Source: Ashinkailepas kermadecensis
Taxonomy: Eukaryota; Arthropoda; Thecostraca; Neolepadidae
Direction of reading: 5' to 3'
NCBI GenBank assembly: GCA_034440615.1
Contig: JAOTOM010004789.1
Location: 372,001-436,000 of the forward strand
DNA: 64,000 bases
In this document: piece after piece, positions 20,896 to 35,345 of the stretch
How the letters are laid out: each line of letters starts with the position of its first letter
How positions within the stretch are numbered: position 1 is the stretch's first letter
Made by a program: the position numbers and the translations under genes
Notes under the pieces: generated by a model
Told to the model about the DNA's origin: nothing
Database searches by the model: none
The model's input: the letters and a program-made list of their open reading frames with translations, nothing else

Positions 20896-21990
20896 CAAAC
20901 GCATCTAACAGCTTGTGTGGAAAGTGTCCGTGAGACCTGAAGACGTCCACACTGAGGGCTAGCAATGGCCGTGAAGACCAGAGAGAATCCGACCGAGGGC
21001 TGGAATGCCTATACGAGCTGGAAAGAGCGGTCTCGGCTGGAATGGTCCCCTAACAGCTGCGGAATAAACAGGACACGTGAGGGTCAGAGAAGGCTGGGAT
21101 GTTCGTTGGGTTTTAAATGACCACTGGGGGATGAACAGGACCCATGAGAGCTGAAGAGGACTAGTGAGGGTCCATCTCAGATCTGAAATACCCCGATATG
21201 AGAGCTAGACAGGATTATTGAGAACTGTGACGTGCTCCTTAATGTGGAAGAGGGCCCTAAGGGATGAAGAGGATCTCGTGAGAGTCAGAGAGAACTGGAC
21301 TGGGATTATTCTGAGGTTGAGAGCGGCCCCTAATGTATGAACAAGGTCCCCTGAGGATTAAAAAAATGTGTTGGCTGGCGATTAAGGTGGGGAATACTGA
21401 GGCTAGAATGTTATTAAAGCCACAAAAGCTGTCGATAGCTGTCGATAACGACGAAGGAGCACCTATCAGCTTGAGAGGGCCCTTGAGGGCTAACAGAGCC
21501 CCTGAGAGCTAAGGAGAGTCCCTAAGGCTAACGATTGTTGTGAGGAACACCGAGGGCTAATGTCAGAGCTAGAAAGCCCATGAAGCTAGAAAGACTGAAG
21601 GACTGGGAATGGCTCCTAACAGATGAAGAGGACCCCTGACGATTGAAAATGTCACCGAGCGCCAGAGGACTGCACTGGGATGTCCAAGAAGCCTGGAAGG
21701 GGTCCCGGTGGGAATGTCAGGGCCCCTTGATATCTAAAGAAGTCCCTAAAGGCTAATGATGGTACGAGGAATACTGAGAGCCAGTTTCAGAGCTAGAATG
21801 TCATTGCCAGCTCGAAAGACTGTCGAGGACTGGGGAGGTCCCCTGAGAGCTAGAGCGGACCGGGCTGTGATGCCCCTGGGGCTTTGGAGGAACACTGAGG
21901 GATGAACAGAACCACCTAAGAGCTAAGGAGAGTTCCGACAGCTGGCAATATTTGCTAGAATTCGTGAGGCCTGTCTCGGAGCTGCAGGAT
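20896..21990. repeat. Highly degenerate tandem repeat, about 35-40 bp period
   Basis: Motifs of the type GACCCCTGAGAGCTGAAGAGG, GAGGGCTAA and CTGGAATG recur all along the stretch with irregular spacing and much divergence. No two neighbouring units are identical, so this looks like an ancient satellite no longer being homogenised. No coding potential. Confidence 0.7.
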
Positions 21991-22340
21991 TCCCCTGAAG
22001 CAGTGGCGCAGCAAGGATTTTCTTAAGTGGGGCCGACCCCAAAAATGGCATGAAACAGAAAATGCTTTTGGCGCACGAAGCGCGCGGAAAAATCTTCGTT
22101 TCGTTTGGTGAAAATCTCGTTTTTCGCCTAGTGCATTTTTGGTTGCTAAGGGGAGGGGAGGGGCACCATCGATTTGGCTGCGCCCCGGCCCCCAAGTTAG
22201 GAGTGGAAAATTCAGAACTTCAGTAAGTACGAAGCCGTTATGAACTTGATTTCAGTTATTGATGCATGAATTTAAATATTTTTCGAAGATCATTTTAGGT
22301 GTCTCAATTAAACTCACAATGAGAGACGGATAGACAGACC
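21991..22340. other. Possible TE end and AT-rich spacer
   Basis: CAGTGGCGCAGCAAGGATTTTC near 22003 resembles ends of dispersed elements common in animal genomes. Nothing else is recognised. Confidence 0.35.
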
Positions 22341-22341
22341 G

Positions 22342-26474
<4,133 letters not shown>

Positions 26475-26585
26475 CTGGGATGTTGCGCTTCCTGCCACGT
26501 CGTGGCAACGACGATTTCTGAGATGTGGCCAGAGACAGCTCCACATGTTCCAACATGACAGCCTGCTTCTCCTGTGGCACCAGAT
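26475..26585 (-). CDS. Coding exon, possibly NFAT N-terminus
   Basis: The 111-bp exon has excellent borders: acceptor TGTGTTGTGTGTGCAG and donor ATCCCAG/GTGAGCC. It reads LVPQEKQAVMLEHVELSLAT then SQKSSLPRRGRKRNIP. It enters and leaves in phase 1. The leaving G joins GA of exon 20219-20293 to give Gly (RKRNIPG-ADG). The basic cluster RRGRKR resembles the basic patch that lies N-terminal to the Rel domain in NFAT5. It is convincing as an exon. Membership of NFAT rests on strand, phase and the basic motif. It could instead be the 3' region of another minus-strand gene. Confidence 0.62.
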
Positions 26586-28903
26586 CTGCACACACAACAC
26601 ACACCATTAGTCCTGTCCCAGCACAATGCATCATCAGCACCAGTCTGGGACATGCTCTCAACATCAGGTCTGCATCTGATGATATGGAAACATCTGATCA
26701 TGGAGAATCTCTCCACAGTCCTATCCTTATTGAGGCTGAAAAAGCAGGGTGTAAAACATGGTCAATGGTTGGATAATAGTGTGGTGGTGGTCTGCTCTTT
26801 AAGTGCACCTTGAATACTATAGCCATTATGCACTCATGTCAGGCTTTCAAGTTGTATTGTTTAAACTGCATATTGCTCAACAGGTGCTTGCAAGGAATGA
26901 TAAATGATGACAAACCGGTCAAGATGAAAATGCCATCAGATAGCAACTTCTGCGTTATTACTTGTACTGGAATGTGTTCAGCAACCACTTGTCCCCAAGA
27001 CATGTCAGAGCCACAAGATACAAGACATGAACATGGGGATTCTACCAGGGAAAACCAACAACCTCATGGTGTACCGCCAGTGAAGCAGTGTAGAGATTAC
27101 AGTGTGGTCGCTGTCAGCTGACAGGTAGCCATGCAGCCAATTGTGTGGCTAGTCTGTGGATAGCAGAGTGGTTCACGCTGGGGAGCACTGGTTGGAGAGC
27201 ATGTTGCCAGCATGCTTTTAATTGGCTTGCCTGTCACCAGTTGCAGGGGTATTCTCAAGTAGCCAGCATGGAACATGGCATATGTGTATGCATACCCCAA
27301 TGATGGTTGCAGGTGGAATGGACTGGCTGGTGGCAGCCTCTCTGGCAGAGATATTGACAACCTGTCAGCCAGATGGCATGTGACAGACCAATGACAACTA
27401 GATGACATGTGGCAGACAGGTGACAACCAGATGACATGAGTGAGGGAGGGGTTGGGGTGGACTCAGCTTTCCATATGTGCTTTTTCTCAGTCAAGGTGGC
27501 CACCTTTCCCTGAGGGGCACATGCCCCAAGTCCCCCACCATTATCTGCCCCTGGAACACACTTCATGGCAGATCATACCACCTCGCTGGTGGCCCAACTG
27601 AAGGACTTGGCCCCTTGTGGTGCTTTACATGGAGGATGCCTTGTCCTCAACTTACATGGGGGAGAGGCATGGCTCCCTTGGCCCCCTGTAGCTGCCACTA
27701 ATGGGACTTGTGCATTGTAGTGTGATGTGATCTGAATTCTGTACCTGGTGTCCCCAGCAGTTTGTGTAATGCTTGACACATGATGCATGACACTCCTTTT
27801 TGTTGCTTTCTTATTTCATTCCATCATGGATGTTTAATTTTGCGTCTGATCACCTGCTTTTTTATTTCATGATCTAGGAAAAAGGTGGGAAATGAATGTT
27901 AATTGTCCAAAAGCAGAACATAGCAGCTTGCAAAGTTAATCCTGCCTGGATGAAAAGGCATGACCCAGGGGAGGGCCCGGAGGCCCACAAATCACCTACC
28001 CATCCAAAAATACACTAGATCAAGATATTTTGAGATTACTACCACACAAAACCAGAAATTTTCAGCTCGCTTCATGCGCTTGGTCTTCATTTTGAAATGT
28101 TTGGGGGGCCACCCCTCCCCCTTAAGAAAATTCTGGCTGTGCCCCTATCTGAGTGTAATTTCCCAACCAAATTATGCAATTCCAGGACTGAAGCTACCAT
28201 ACTGTGCACAAATTTTATGCCAACTGTGCAAACTAGCTTTCAAAACTTAACTTTGACCAGAGGACCTCAGCTTGTGCATAAGGGGAGGCCAAGGGCAGAT
28301 CCAGAATTTTCATGGGAGTGGACACTCTTCTCTGGGGGGGGGGGGGGCATCATTTCTTTGGAGGTGCACAACTGCCAAAGTCCTCAGAAGTGTGCTTCTG
28401 CTGAAAATTCACTGAGCGGGTGAGGACGGGTGCACTCAGATGTACTGAACGTCTTTTGATTTACTGACATCTTTAACCCTTAAGAGGGTGCCATTTCCTC
28501 TCAGAGGAGTTCCTTTGGTTGAAATATCCTTTGAGGGAGGTGGGTTTCACTGTAACATGCCTCAAGAATCAAGAAATACTCATCATGCCACATTGCAATA
28601 ACATCATCTCCTTCCCTCCTTGAAAGGTGTTGCACATGCACATAAGTGTTTAGATTGCATGAAGGATTATCTTTAAATGTATCTCCTTACATATTCTGTT
28701 TTGGCTTTCCTAGACTGGGAACCAATGCCCTGAATATAGAAACACAGCAAACACCCAAGTCTCTAAATGGTTACTGAAATATAGCCACAAAATTATTGAA
28801 ATCCAGCATCAACAATCTCCCACCACACACTTCCAATGGTAGCTGGCTGCAGATTACTGACTCTGGTATCACAGTTGCCTGCACTGTCATCTGGTGGCAG
28901 AAG
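26586..28903. other. No gene recognised
   Basis: Contains a G-run at 28337-28349 next to a degenerate dispersed-element motif (GGGCAGATCCAGAATTTTCA). No supported exon, tandem array or mobile element border. Confidence 0.45.
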
Positions 28904-29224
28904 GGTAATCTTCACCTTTCGGCCAACACATACTGCCAAGGTTAGTGGTTTGGAAAGAGGTGTCGCATACAATGTCGCATATATTTCATGACGTCATGAC
29001 CGAAAAATTTGCTTCGGAGGATTCTGTTTTTCCGGTTAGGTTAGGTTAGATTAGATTATATTATGCTATGATGCATTTTGCATATTATGCTACATTATCT
29101 TAGTCTAGGTTAGGTGGTAATCTTTACCGACACCCGACTCCTGTGACATCACCGTTCCCCACTGTACACCTCTTTACAAATCACTAACCTTGGCAGTATG
29201 TGTCGGCCAAAAGGTAAAGATTAC
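28904..29224. mobile_element. MITE with long terminal inverted repeats
   Basis: A 321-bp element with terminal inverted repeats of about 55 bp: the left end GTAATCTTCACCTTTCGGCC is repeated in inverse at the right end, where it reads GTAATCTTTACCTTTTGGCC. A 9-bp target duplication, TGGCAGAAG, lies at 28895-28903 and 29225-29233. There is no coding capacity. The 9-bp duplication with long inverted repeats suggests a Mutator-like (MULE) relative. The interior has AT-rich TTAGGTTAGATTAGATTATA. Confidence 0.85.
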
Positions 29225-29795
29225 TGGCAGAAGTTCTGCATTGTCTCCTATTGCTGCCCACCCAGCATTGAGATCTCAAGTGTCACATTTTGCAGTCTGG
29301 AACATGAAGATGGGTATATGCTCCCACTGTGACAGATTGTAGTGTACCAATTGACAGGAATGCTAAAAATGTATTGACTGAGGAAAATTTATCTTCCTTG
29401 CTGAATGTTGCCCAAGTAGGCCACCTACAATCCACCCATGGGCTGGACTTGCAAGCCTCTGGCCAGTTGCAACACCCAGGCACCTCAACCTAAGAATCAT
29501 GGCTGGAGATTACAGGTGGGTCAGGGGGTTACCCTGCTTATATTAATTTGTAATTTTCTTTATATGCATTGAAAATGAGGAACTGAGCCCCTTGGCTTCG
29601 TGAGAGATCTCCGGCCCTGGTAAGAATACCTAGTCCTACAAATTATTTTTCAGTATCTGTGCGTCTTCATGCAGATTATACGCACCATGCATTCTGTGAT
29701 TAAACTCACCATCTACCTGTAGGTACCAAGGCAGGCAGGCTAGATGTAATCCACGGATCGGCGCAGTTGGCAGCCGGTCCCACCGGAGAAATAAA

Positions 29796-30119
29796 AGATA
29801 CGTCTACTACTACAGAACGATGCACTAACAGGTGGAGTCATCCCTCTTGCGAAGGTCCTTTAATGACGTCATCAGAGGAACACGCTTAACATCCCTATAA
29901 CACGTTGCCGGAGATATGCAGCGCATGTGTACTACGTGAGGGAAAATGAGGGTTGAAGAGGTGTAAGTCCTAAACTTAAGAGCATCGTAGTTCTGGAAAG
30001 GATCTCTGATACCTTTTACATGCATATTATATCCGAAAGAGCATCAAAAGTGGCGTATGACAAGTCAAATACGGCAGGGAATTAATATCTTGCCGCGGCG
30101 AGATGCAGTAGACGTATCT
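29796..30119. repeat. Short perfect inverted repeat pair, possible small MITE
   Basis: AGATACGTCTACT at 29796-29808 recurs inverted at 30107-30119, enclosing about 300 bp. No target duplication was found, so this may be chance or a decayed element. Confidence 0.35.
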
Positions 30120-30479
30120 GAAGCGTGGGCGTCGCTATGAAGGGCGTGGGCTCACGCCAGTATTCAAGGGAGTTGAACCTCTCCCAAAAGTATGTGAAGT
30201 TCTACTCTAGCTAGCAGGCTACATTCAGCGGGCGGACTGGAAACATGGGACACCAAGAGCGGTCAGGCATGTATTGGTGGCATTCCCTGAATCTGAATCA
30301 TTACAAAACACTTCACTTTTCCACCTAGTCGGCTTCTGTGTTGGTTCCAGTTCGGAGCATGAGTGGAGGATCGCAATCGAAGTTCAGTAAGCAAAGGGCA
30401 CTTCGCATGTCGTTATTTCCAATCAATGCTGATAGGCCACATGGTAAATATCAGCAACAATGAAGTGGCACACGCTACA

Positions 30480-30840
30480 CCTGCCCCATAGCAATACCAG
30501 AACCGAGAGCAGTGCCAAGTGCCGCCAGGACGGGCCGGCACAGGGAGCGCCGCCAACCCGTCAATGGCCACAGTCGCGGCAGCAAACCACGCTAACAAAC
30601 CGGCAGGACCGGGTGGCGTGAGAGCAGTGCCAAGTGCCGCCAGTCCGCCCCTGGTCACAGCGGAAACAGCAAACACGGAGAAACGACAAAGAGCAGAACC
30701 GGGCGACACGACACGACACACAGCAGAGGCGGTGACAGATCACCGGCAGTGCGAGGATGGACGTCCTGTCGTTGGCTGGTGACATGCTGACGCACCTGCC
30801 TAGCTGCCCGCCTCTCTGCGCTCTGCCGAGCAGAATTTTA
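30480..30840. other. GC-rich island, unassigned
   Basis: A repeated segment (GAGCAGTGCCAAGTGCCGCC at about 30508 and 30620) and open frames on both strands. A minus-strand ATG (MSPANDRTSILALP before CTGCCG/GTGATC) could begin a protein, but its phase does not fit the known exons. Confidence 0.3.
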
Positions 30841-31175
30841 GCGCAACCAGCCGATGCGCACACGTAGCCTAACGCGAGTCAGCCTGCGTGCCACGCGGAC
30901 ATCTCGCCTCGGCTGTCGCCTGCTGATGACGCCTACCGGGCGCCCAACGATGCCGGCCTCGCCCAGGTAGGTTGGGCCCATGATGAAACATAAATCAGAA
31001 TCACACTGGTCTGCCACTGCCATCCACCAGGTCTGTGGCACGTAGAGTAGGCCGCGACCGATCGTGATAAGCCAAGTGCTGGACACAGCGGTCAGGAGCG
31101 CCTCCGGAGCTTTAAACGTCGGGCGACGAAGTCGGCAACGAAGGCAAGGCCGTCACGCTCCAGTCTCAGTTCGCA
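30840..31175 (-). pseudogene. Decayed transposase C-terminus, P-element/THAP9-like
   Basis: One frame reads CELRLERDGLAFVADFVARR LK and, after a shift, another reads TWLITIGRGLLYVPQTWWMA then VADQCDSDLCFIMG. The order (LAF-AGFVA-RL followed about 25-30 residues later by S-GGL-P-W) matches the C-terminal region of P-element/THAP9-type transposases in invertebrates. A frameshift and stop codons show that it is dead. Confidence 0.5.
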
Positions 31176-32061
31176 GATGGTGGTCGCGCTATATTCATAA
31201 TGTTAATTGAAGTGGTGTCAAACTAGTTGAACTGGCTCTTCATTTAGTTACACAAGGATACGATGCTCCAAAGTGCAGCAAGCACACCATACATGCATGA
31301 TTCAACACTTCATACCATACACATGTGGTAGGCAGGTTGATTCATGGAATGGCGCCAGGCTTCAGGAGAGGTAGGTGTTGCTGTTGTGGCATCGGCTTCA
31401 GCTGCATCAGGTAGCCAGGATCATAATCATCAGAGGCAAGGTGGTTGGAAACAAATTAATGAATTGGTTGGATCAGCTCTATCAGCTCTTTTACACTTTG
31501 CCAATCAAGTCTTATAGGTATTTCCATCTCTTGGAGACTAAAACATACCGATTGACAATCTCTCTTCTTTCCAGATTTTTCTTCCCACCACATCTTGCAC
31601 GTTGCTACAGCACACACACACACACAGTTCATTGCTACCCACCTGGCCTGACAATGATACAGTTAAATATGTTCATTGAAAAATTCACCAACGCATACCC
31701 TCATCTAGTTGTCTTCTTGAACGGTAGAACAGGTAAGGTTCCACCAACACATTGAACTGAAAACCAATCCTGGACTGAGGATGGCCTGGATAACAGTTGT
31801 CATTTTGCAACACTTTTTGGCATTGTCACGCATAAAACTGTTGATCATATTTCAAATTTGCAGTGAAAATTATATCGCTGCATAGTCATCGTCATGGTCA
31901 TCATGGCGGATCATCATGGTCATCATGGCGGATCATCATGATCATCATGGTTATCTCAAGAATGAATGAATCAGAAGCAAAGCATTTCCTCTGGACGTTC
32001 TGGATCATTATTACTCATACAACCCGCCAGCTCTCAACATGCTACTCCCAACAGTCGGTGA
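31176..32061. other. No gene recognised
   Basis: Short (CATCATGG)n-like microsatellite at about 31885-31955 and (CA)n at 31612-31625. Otherwise nothing supported. Confidence 0.45.
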
Positions 32062-32232
32062 GGGGACGAGTAGTCTAGGGGTAAGTTACCCGTCTCACAA
32101 TCGAAAGATTGTGGGTTCGAGTCTCACCTGTCGCTACTCTTCTCCCGCGACCAATCGGCGTGAGAGATTGGCGACGCTACATGACTGAACGGTCCACGTG
32201 TCGTAAAACCCAATAACCAACCAACCAACTAG
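32062..32232 (+). mobile_element. tRNA-derived SINE (family A), full length
   Basis: Plus-strand copy with diverged head (GTAAGTTACCCGTCTCACAATC), B box GGTTCGAGTCTCACC, body and CCAACCAACC tail. An imperfect 10-bp duplication CAGTCGG(T/C)GA lies at 32052-32061 and 32233-32242. Confidence 0.9.
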
Positions 32233-32699
32233 CAGTCGGCGATGTAATTGATGTTCTGCCCCTCACCCATTGTTTATATATTACTGACAAGAAATGTTTT
32301 CTTTCAGGCAATCCAGCATAGCTTAAGTTATGTTACGTTCTTTTCTTGTGATTTGCATTGTTCTTCATTATATATTACCTAACCCAAAACTATTTTTTCT
32401 TCATACTTACGCTATGTTTTATTGATGGGAGAAGGGAACGGCATGTGTCTGCATCAGTGTTCAAATAATGTTTTTTTCGTTAGGTGTGAGATGTCGAAAG
32501 GAGCCTAGTAGGATGTCAAAATTTGCCATGGAATTGGTGTCATCGAAAATGCTTTTGATGCCTATCAGACTGAAATTTGATCCAATGACATACTTAGGAC
32601 TGGACCTTTATCACTTGTTTTGAGATTCATAATTTAGGAAGAGCCATATTTGGGATAGTGGGAAACCACCTATGCTATGAACTGGTAATGTATGCCATA

Positions 32700-33130
32700 T
32701 CACAGTATAGGTAATACCTTTACCTGAAATTGAGTTGCGAAACGTGTCCCGTGTCACCGTCCCTTATCGAGAGCGTGATCACGATACTTATAAGTGAGAT
32801 ACTGTGAGCAAAAAGACACAAAGACGTCATTAAGCACTCATCAAGAAGCAGGATGTCGATACTTCTTGGAGAAGGATGTCGATTCATTGTTCAGAAAGTG
32901 GCATATTCCACCCTATTTTACGGTTGGTTGGTTGTTGGTTTTTACGACTCTCGACCCTTGAGTCATGTAGCGTCGCCAATTTCTCACGCCGATTGGTCGA
33001 GGGCGAAGAGTAGCGACAGGTGAGACTCGAACCCACAACCTTTCGATTGTGAGACGAGCATCTTATCACTAGACCCCTCGTCCCCACCCAATTTTACGAA
33101 TAATTTATCACTGGTCTGCATTGTCCAAAA
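32700..33130 (-). repeat. Dispersed repeat (copy 1), split by a SINE
   Basis: Read on the minus strand, this matches 44425-44640 on the plus strand, for example GGGTGGAATATGCCACTTTC, AAGTATCGACATCCTG and TTGATGAGTGCTTAATGA against GGGTGGAATATACCACTTTC, AAGTATCGACATCGTG and GTGATGAGTCTTTATGAA. Homology resumes on the other side of the SINE (ATTATTCGT...). The family is not identified. Confidence 0.7.
32923..33084 (-). mobile_element. tRNA-derived SINE (family A), full length
   Basis: Minus-strand copy with all parts. A 14-bp duplication with one mismatch, CACCC(T/A)ATTTTACG, lies at 32909-32922 and 33085-33098. It is inserted in the dispersed repeat above, and the uninterrupted copy near 44450 shows the empty site. 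Confidence 0.95.
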
Positions 33131-34044
33131 TATGTTTAGCTGTTGTTTTTTAATCTTATTTGTATGATTTTGATATTTTTGTTGGTGAAATGTGTTCCGT
33201 TTTAGATATAGATATGTCAGCTTGAATTGCTTATATCTAAAAAAAGGTGCCATTTCCCAATGAAATCAACATGAAATCCATTCAAAGCACATTAAAAAAC
33301 CAACAGGAGACAAATTGTTACCCAAAAATTGGCAAAGGGGCTTATAAATATTTACCATCATTGTATGCATTTATAGGTACCACACCCTGAAAGATTAATA
33401 TTCGGTCGAGATAATTCCCTCCTGAAGCATCCAAATGATCCGAATTATACGAAACACAATCCAACTGTTGTGTTGGCCTATTGGTCACACCTCCATCATG
33501 TTTAAAAAAGTTTGCACAATATAAGGCAGGGCGAAATGAACACTGCGGAAAGGGACTTTTTGCTCTTTTTGGACCTTGTCGCTTCTTGCGAGCCCCACTC
33601 TTTTTTAAGCCCTCGTGGGGTCTCATGGCCCCGGTGTGCTTTGAAGGTCACCGGTGTATTTGTATAGGGCTCCCAGTGTGCTATTGTTTAGGGATGCAGT
33701 ACATGTTTGAAGGCCCTGCCGCTTTTTTGCGAAACTCGGTGCGCTTTGGAGGGCCTTTTCAGCCTCCCGTTGTGCTCTGGAGGTCCTGCTGTGCTTATTC
33801 GGGGCTCCTGATGCACATGTGTAGGGCTCCAGCACGACTTAGGGGGTCTGGCGCAACTTTTCGGGCCCAAGCGCGTGGTTCTGGGGACCCGACGCCAGTT
33901 TCCTGCACTCGACGCGATTTTTTGTGTCCTTTTCTAAATTTGTTTGAAGTCAAAATATCGGCCTGACTTTTTTTCTCACACCCGGCGCCATATTTGTGTC
34001 CCGCCGCGATTTCTCGAGCTCCGATACGTTTTTTTCGCGGCCGT

Positions 34045-34400
34045 TACGCCTGGATTGGAAACTCCGCGTCGGCGCCTTTGATCTGCGTGTATCAGCGGCA
34101 CCAACCTGCCACTCTGCGGACAGTAAGTAAAGACACGAAAACGCGACCAGTTTTAGGACGTGCTCCTATGGGAGTTCGGGGTACGCAATTCGTATCAACA
34201 TTTTTCCAATTGATTCAGCCATTGCAGGAGGATTGCATCGGCCTTTCACGATACAGAACTGATCAAGGAGCTTTACCGTTATTTCCTTATTGATTTACTA
34301 CGCTCCGTTCCGAAGTTGTAGTGCGAAGTGAAGGCATCTGTGGGAGGAAGCCTATCTCGCCGAAAGGGTCGGCCCACCGCTGTTCATTTCCTAAAATGAT
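34045..34400. repeat. Left arm of a large inverted repeat (partner 39757-40110)
   Basis: This segment reads, in order, TTAGGACGTGCTCCTATGGG, GATTGCATCGGCCTTTCACG, ATTTACTACGCTCCGTTCCG and GCGAAGTGAAGGCATCTGTG. The reverse complement of 39757-40110 has the same order with about 15-20% differences. Either two copies of one mobile element lie in opposite orientation, or these are the arms of one larger element enclosing about 5.4 kb. Confidence 0.75.
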
Positions 34401-35269
34401 CGGAGGGGGCAAAGTACATGAAGGCAATAGGCAGACCAAAATGAATTGAGGGGAGGAACATTCCATAGGCTCCCCACTCAATCTGTTAGAAGTTTAAATT
34501 ATTCCGGATGGGCGGGGGGGGTTGGCAAGCATTGAGAGGGCAGTATCCCCCTCAAAGATATAAAGGGTGGGCAGTTCTACTTTCGCCCACCCTCTTCACT
34601 CTCTAGACATGTAGCTGGTATTTTCCGGTGGAGTGGTTTCCACAACTGAATGGGAGAGCACAGACTACCCGCCAATCCGCAGAGGATTGAGCGGAAGTTC
34701 CATGGAGGGTATAAGCCCCCTCCCCCTACACCATACCACTGACGGATTTTCACCCAACGGGCCGCTCTTGGTCCAGAACATTTTGGCGGGGTACACTCCG
34801 ACCTCCCAGAGGGGCACCATTTGTTTTTGTCTGAGGAGCGCCTTTTGCCGAAAAATTCGCGGCGTGCGTTCGAACTCCCAGAGCACTGCCGTTCCCAGGC
34901 CGAGCAGCGCGCTGCGCTGAGAAATTCGAGGGAGGGGGTACACTGAAACCTCCAAGGGAGGCGTCCTTCAGGCCATAAGGAACGCCACTTTCGCTTCCTC
35001 CCCCTTGGATCAGCCCTTGCAACATACCCAAGCTGACAACGCCACTACCTCTCGCCGATTCGCTACCACTTGCCGGTCGTTCGACTCGGGGGTGTTGTTT
35101 TACAACCTTTGAGGGGGAACTGCCACCTCAATGTTTACTTTCCATCCCCGCAATTATTTCAACTTCTAACATGGGATCCTATGGAATGTGCTCCCAATTC
35201 ATGTTGTCCTGCCCATTGTATTCATGTACTTAACCCCCCCCCCCACCCTCCAATCATCTTAAGACATAG

Positions 35270-35345
35270 GCGTAGGAACGTCTGAAAAAGTGGGAGGGCC
35301 AGGGTCAACAGCAGGGACGCACCCAGGGATTTCGCAAAGTACCAT
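35270..35345. repeat. Dispersed-element fragment
   Basis: ATCTTAAGACATAGGCGTAGGAACGTCTGAAAAAGTGGGAGGGCC is shared, in pieces and inverted, with about 39665-39775 (GTTCCTACGCCTATGTTTTA, AAGTGGGAGGGCC). It probably belongs to the same element as the large inverted repeat. Confidence 0.5.

Noticed and set aside
29037..29057. Arthropod-type telomere repeat TTAGG
   Set aside because: Only two to three units, inside the AT-rich interior of a MITE.
30720..30790. First coding exon of NFAT (MSPANDRTSILALP)
   Set aside because: The donor is weak and ends in phase 0, whereas the next candidate exon begins in phase 1. Nearby sequence is transposase debris.
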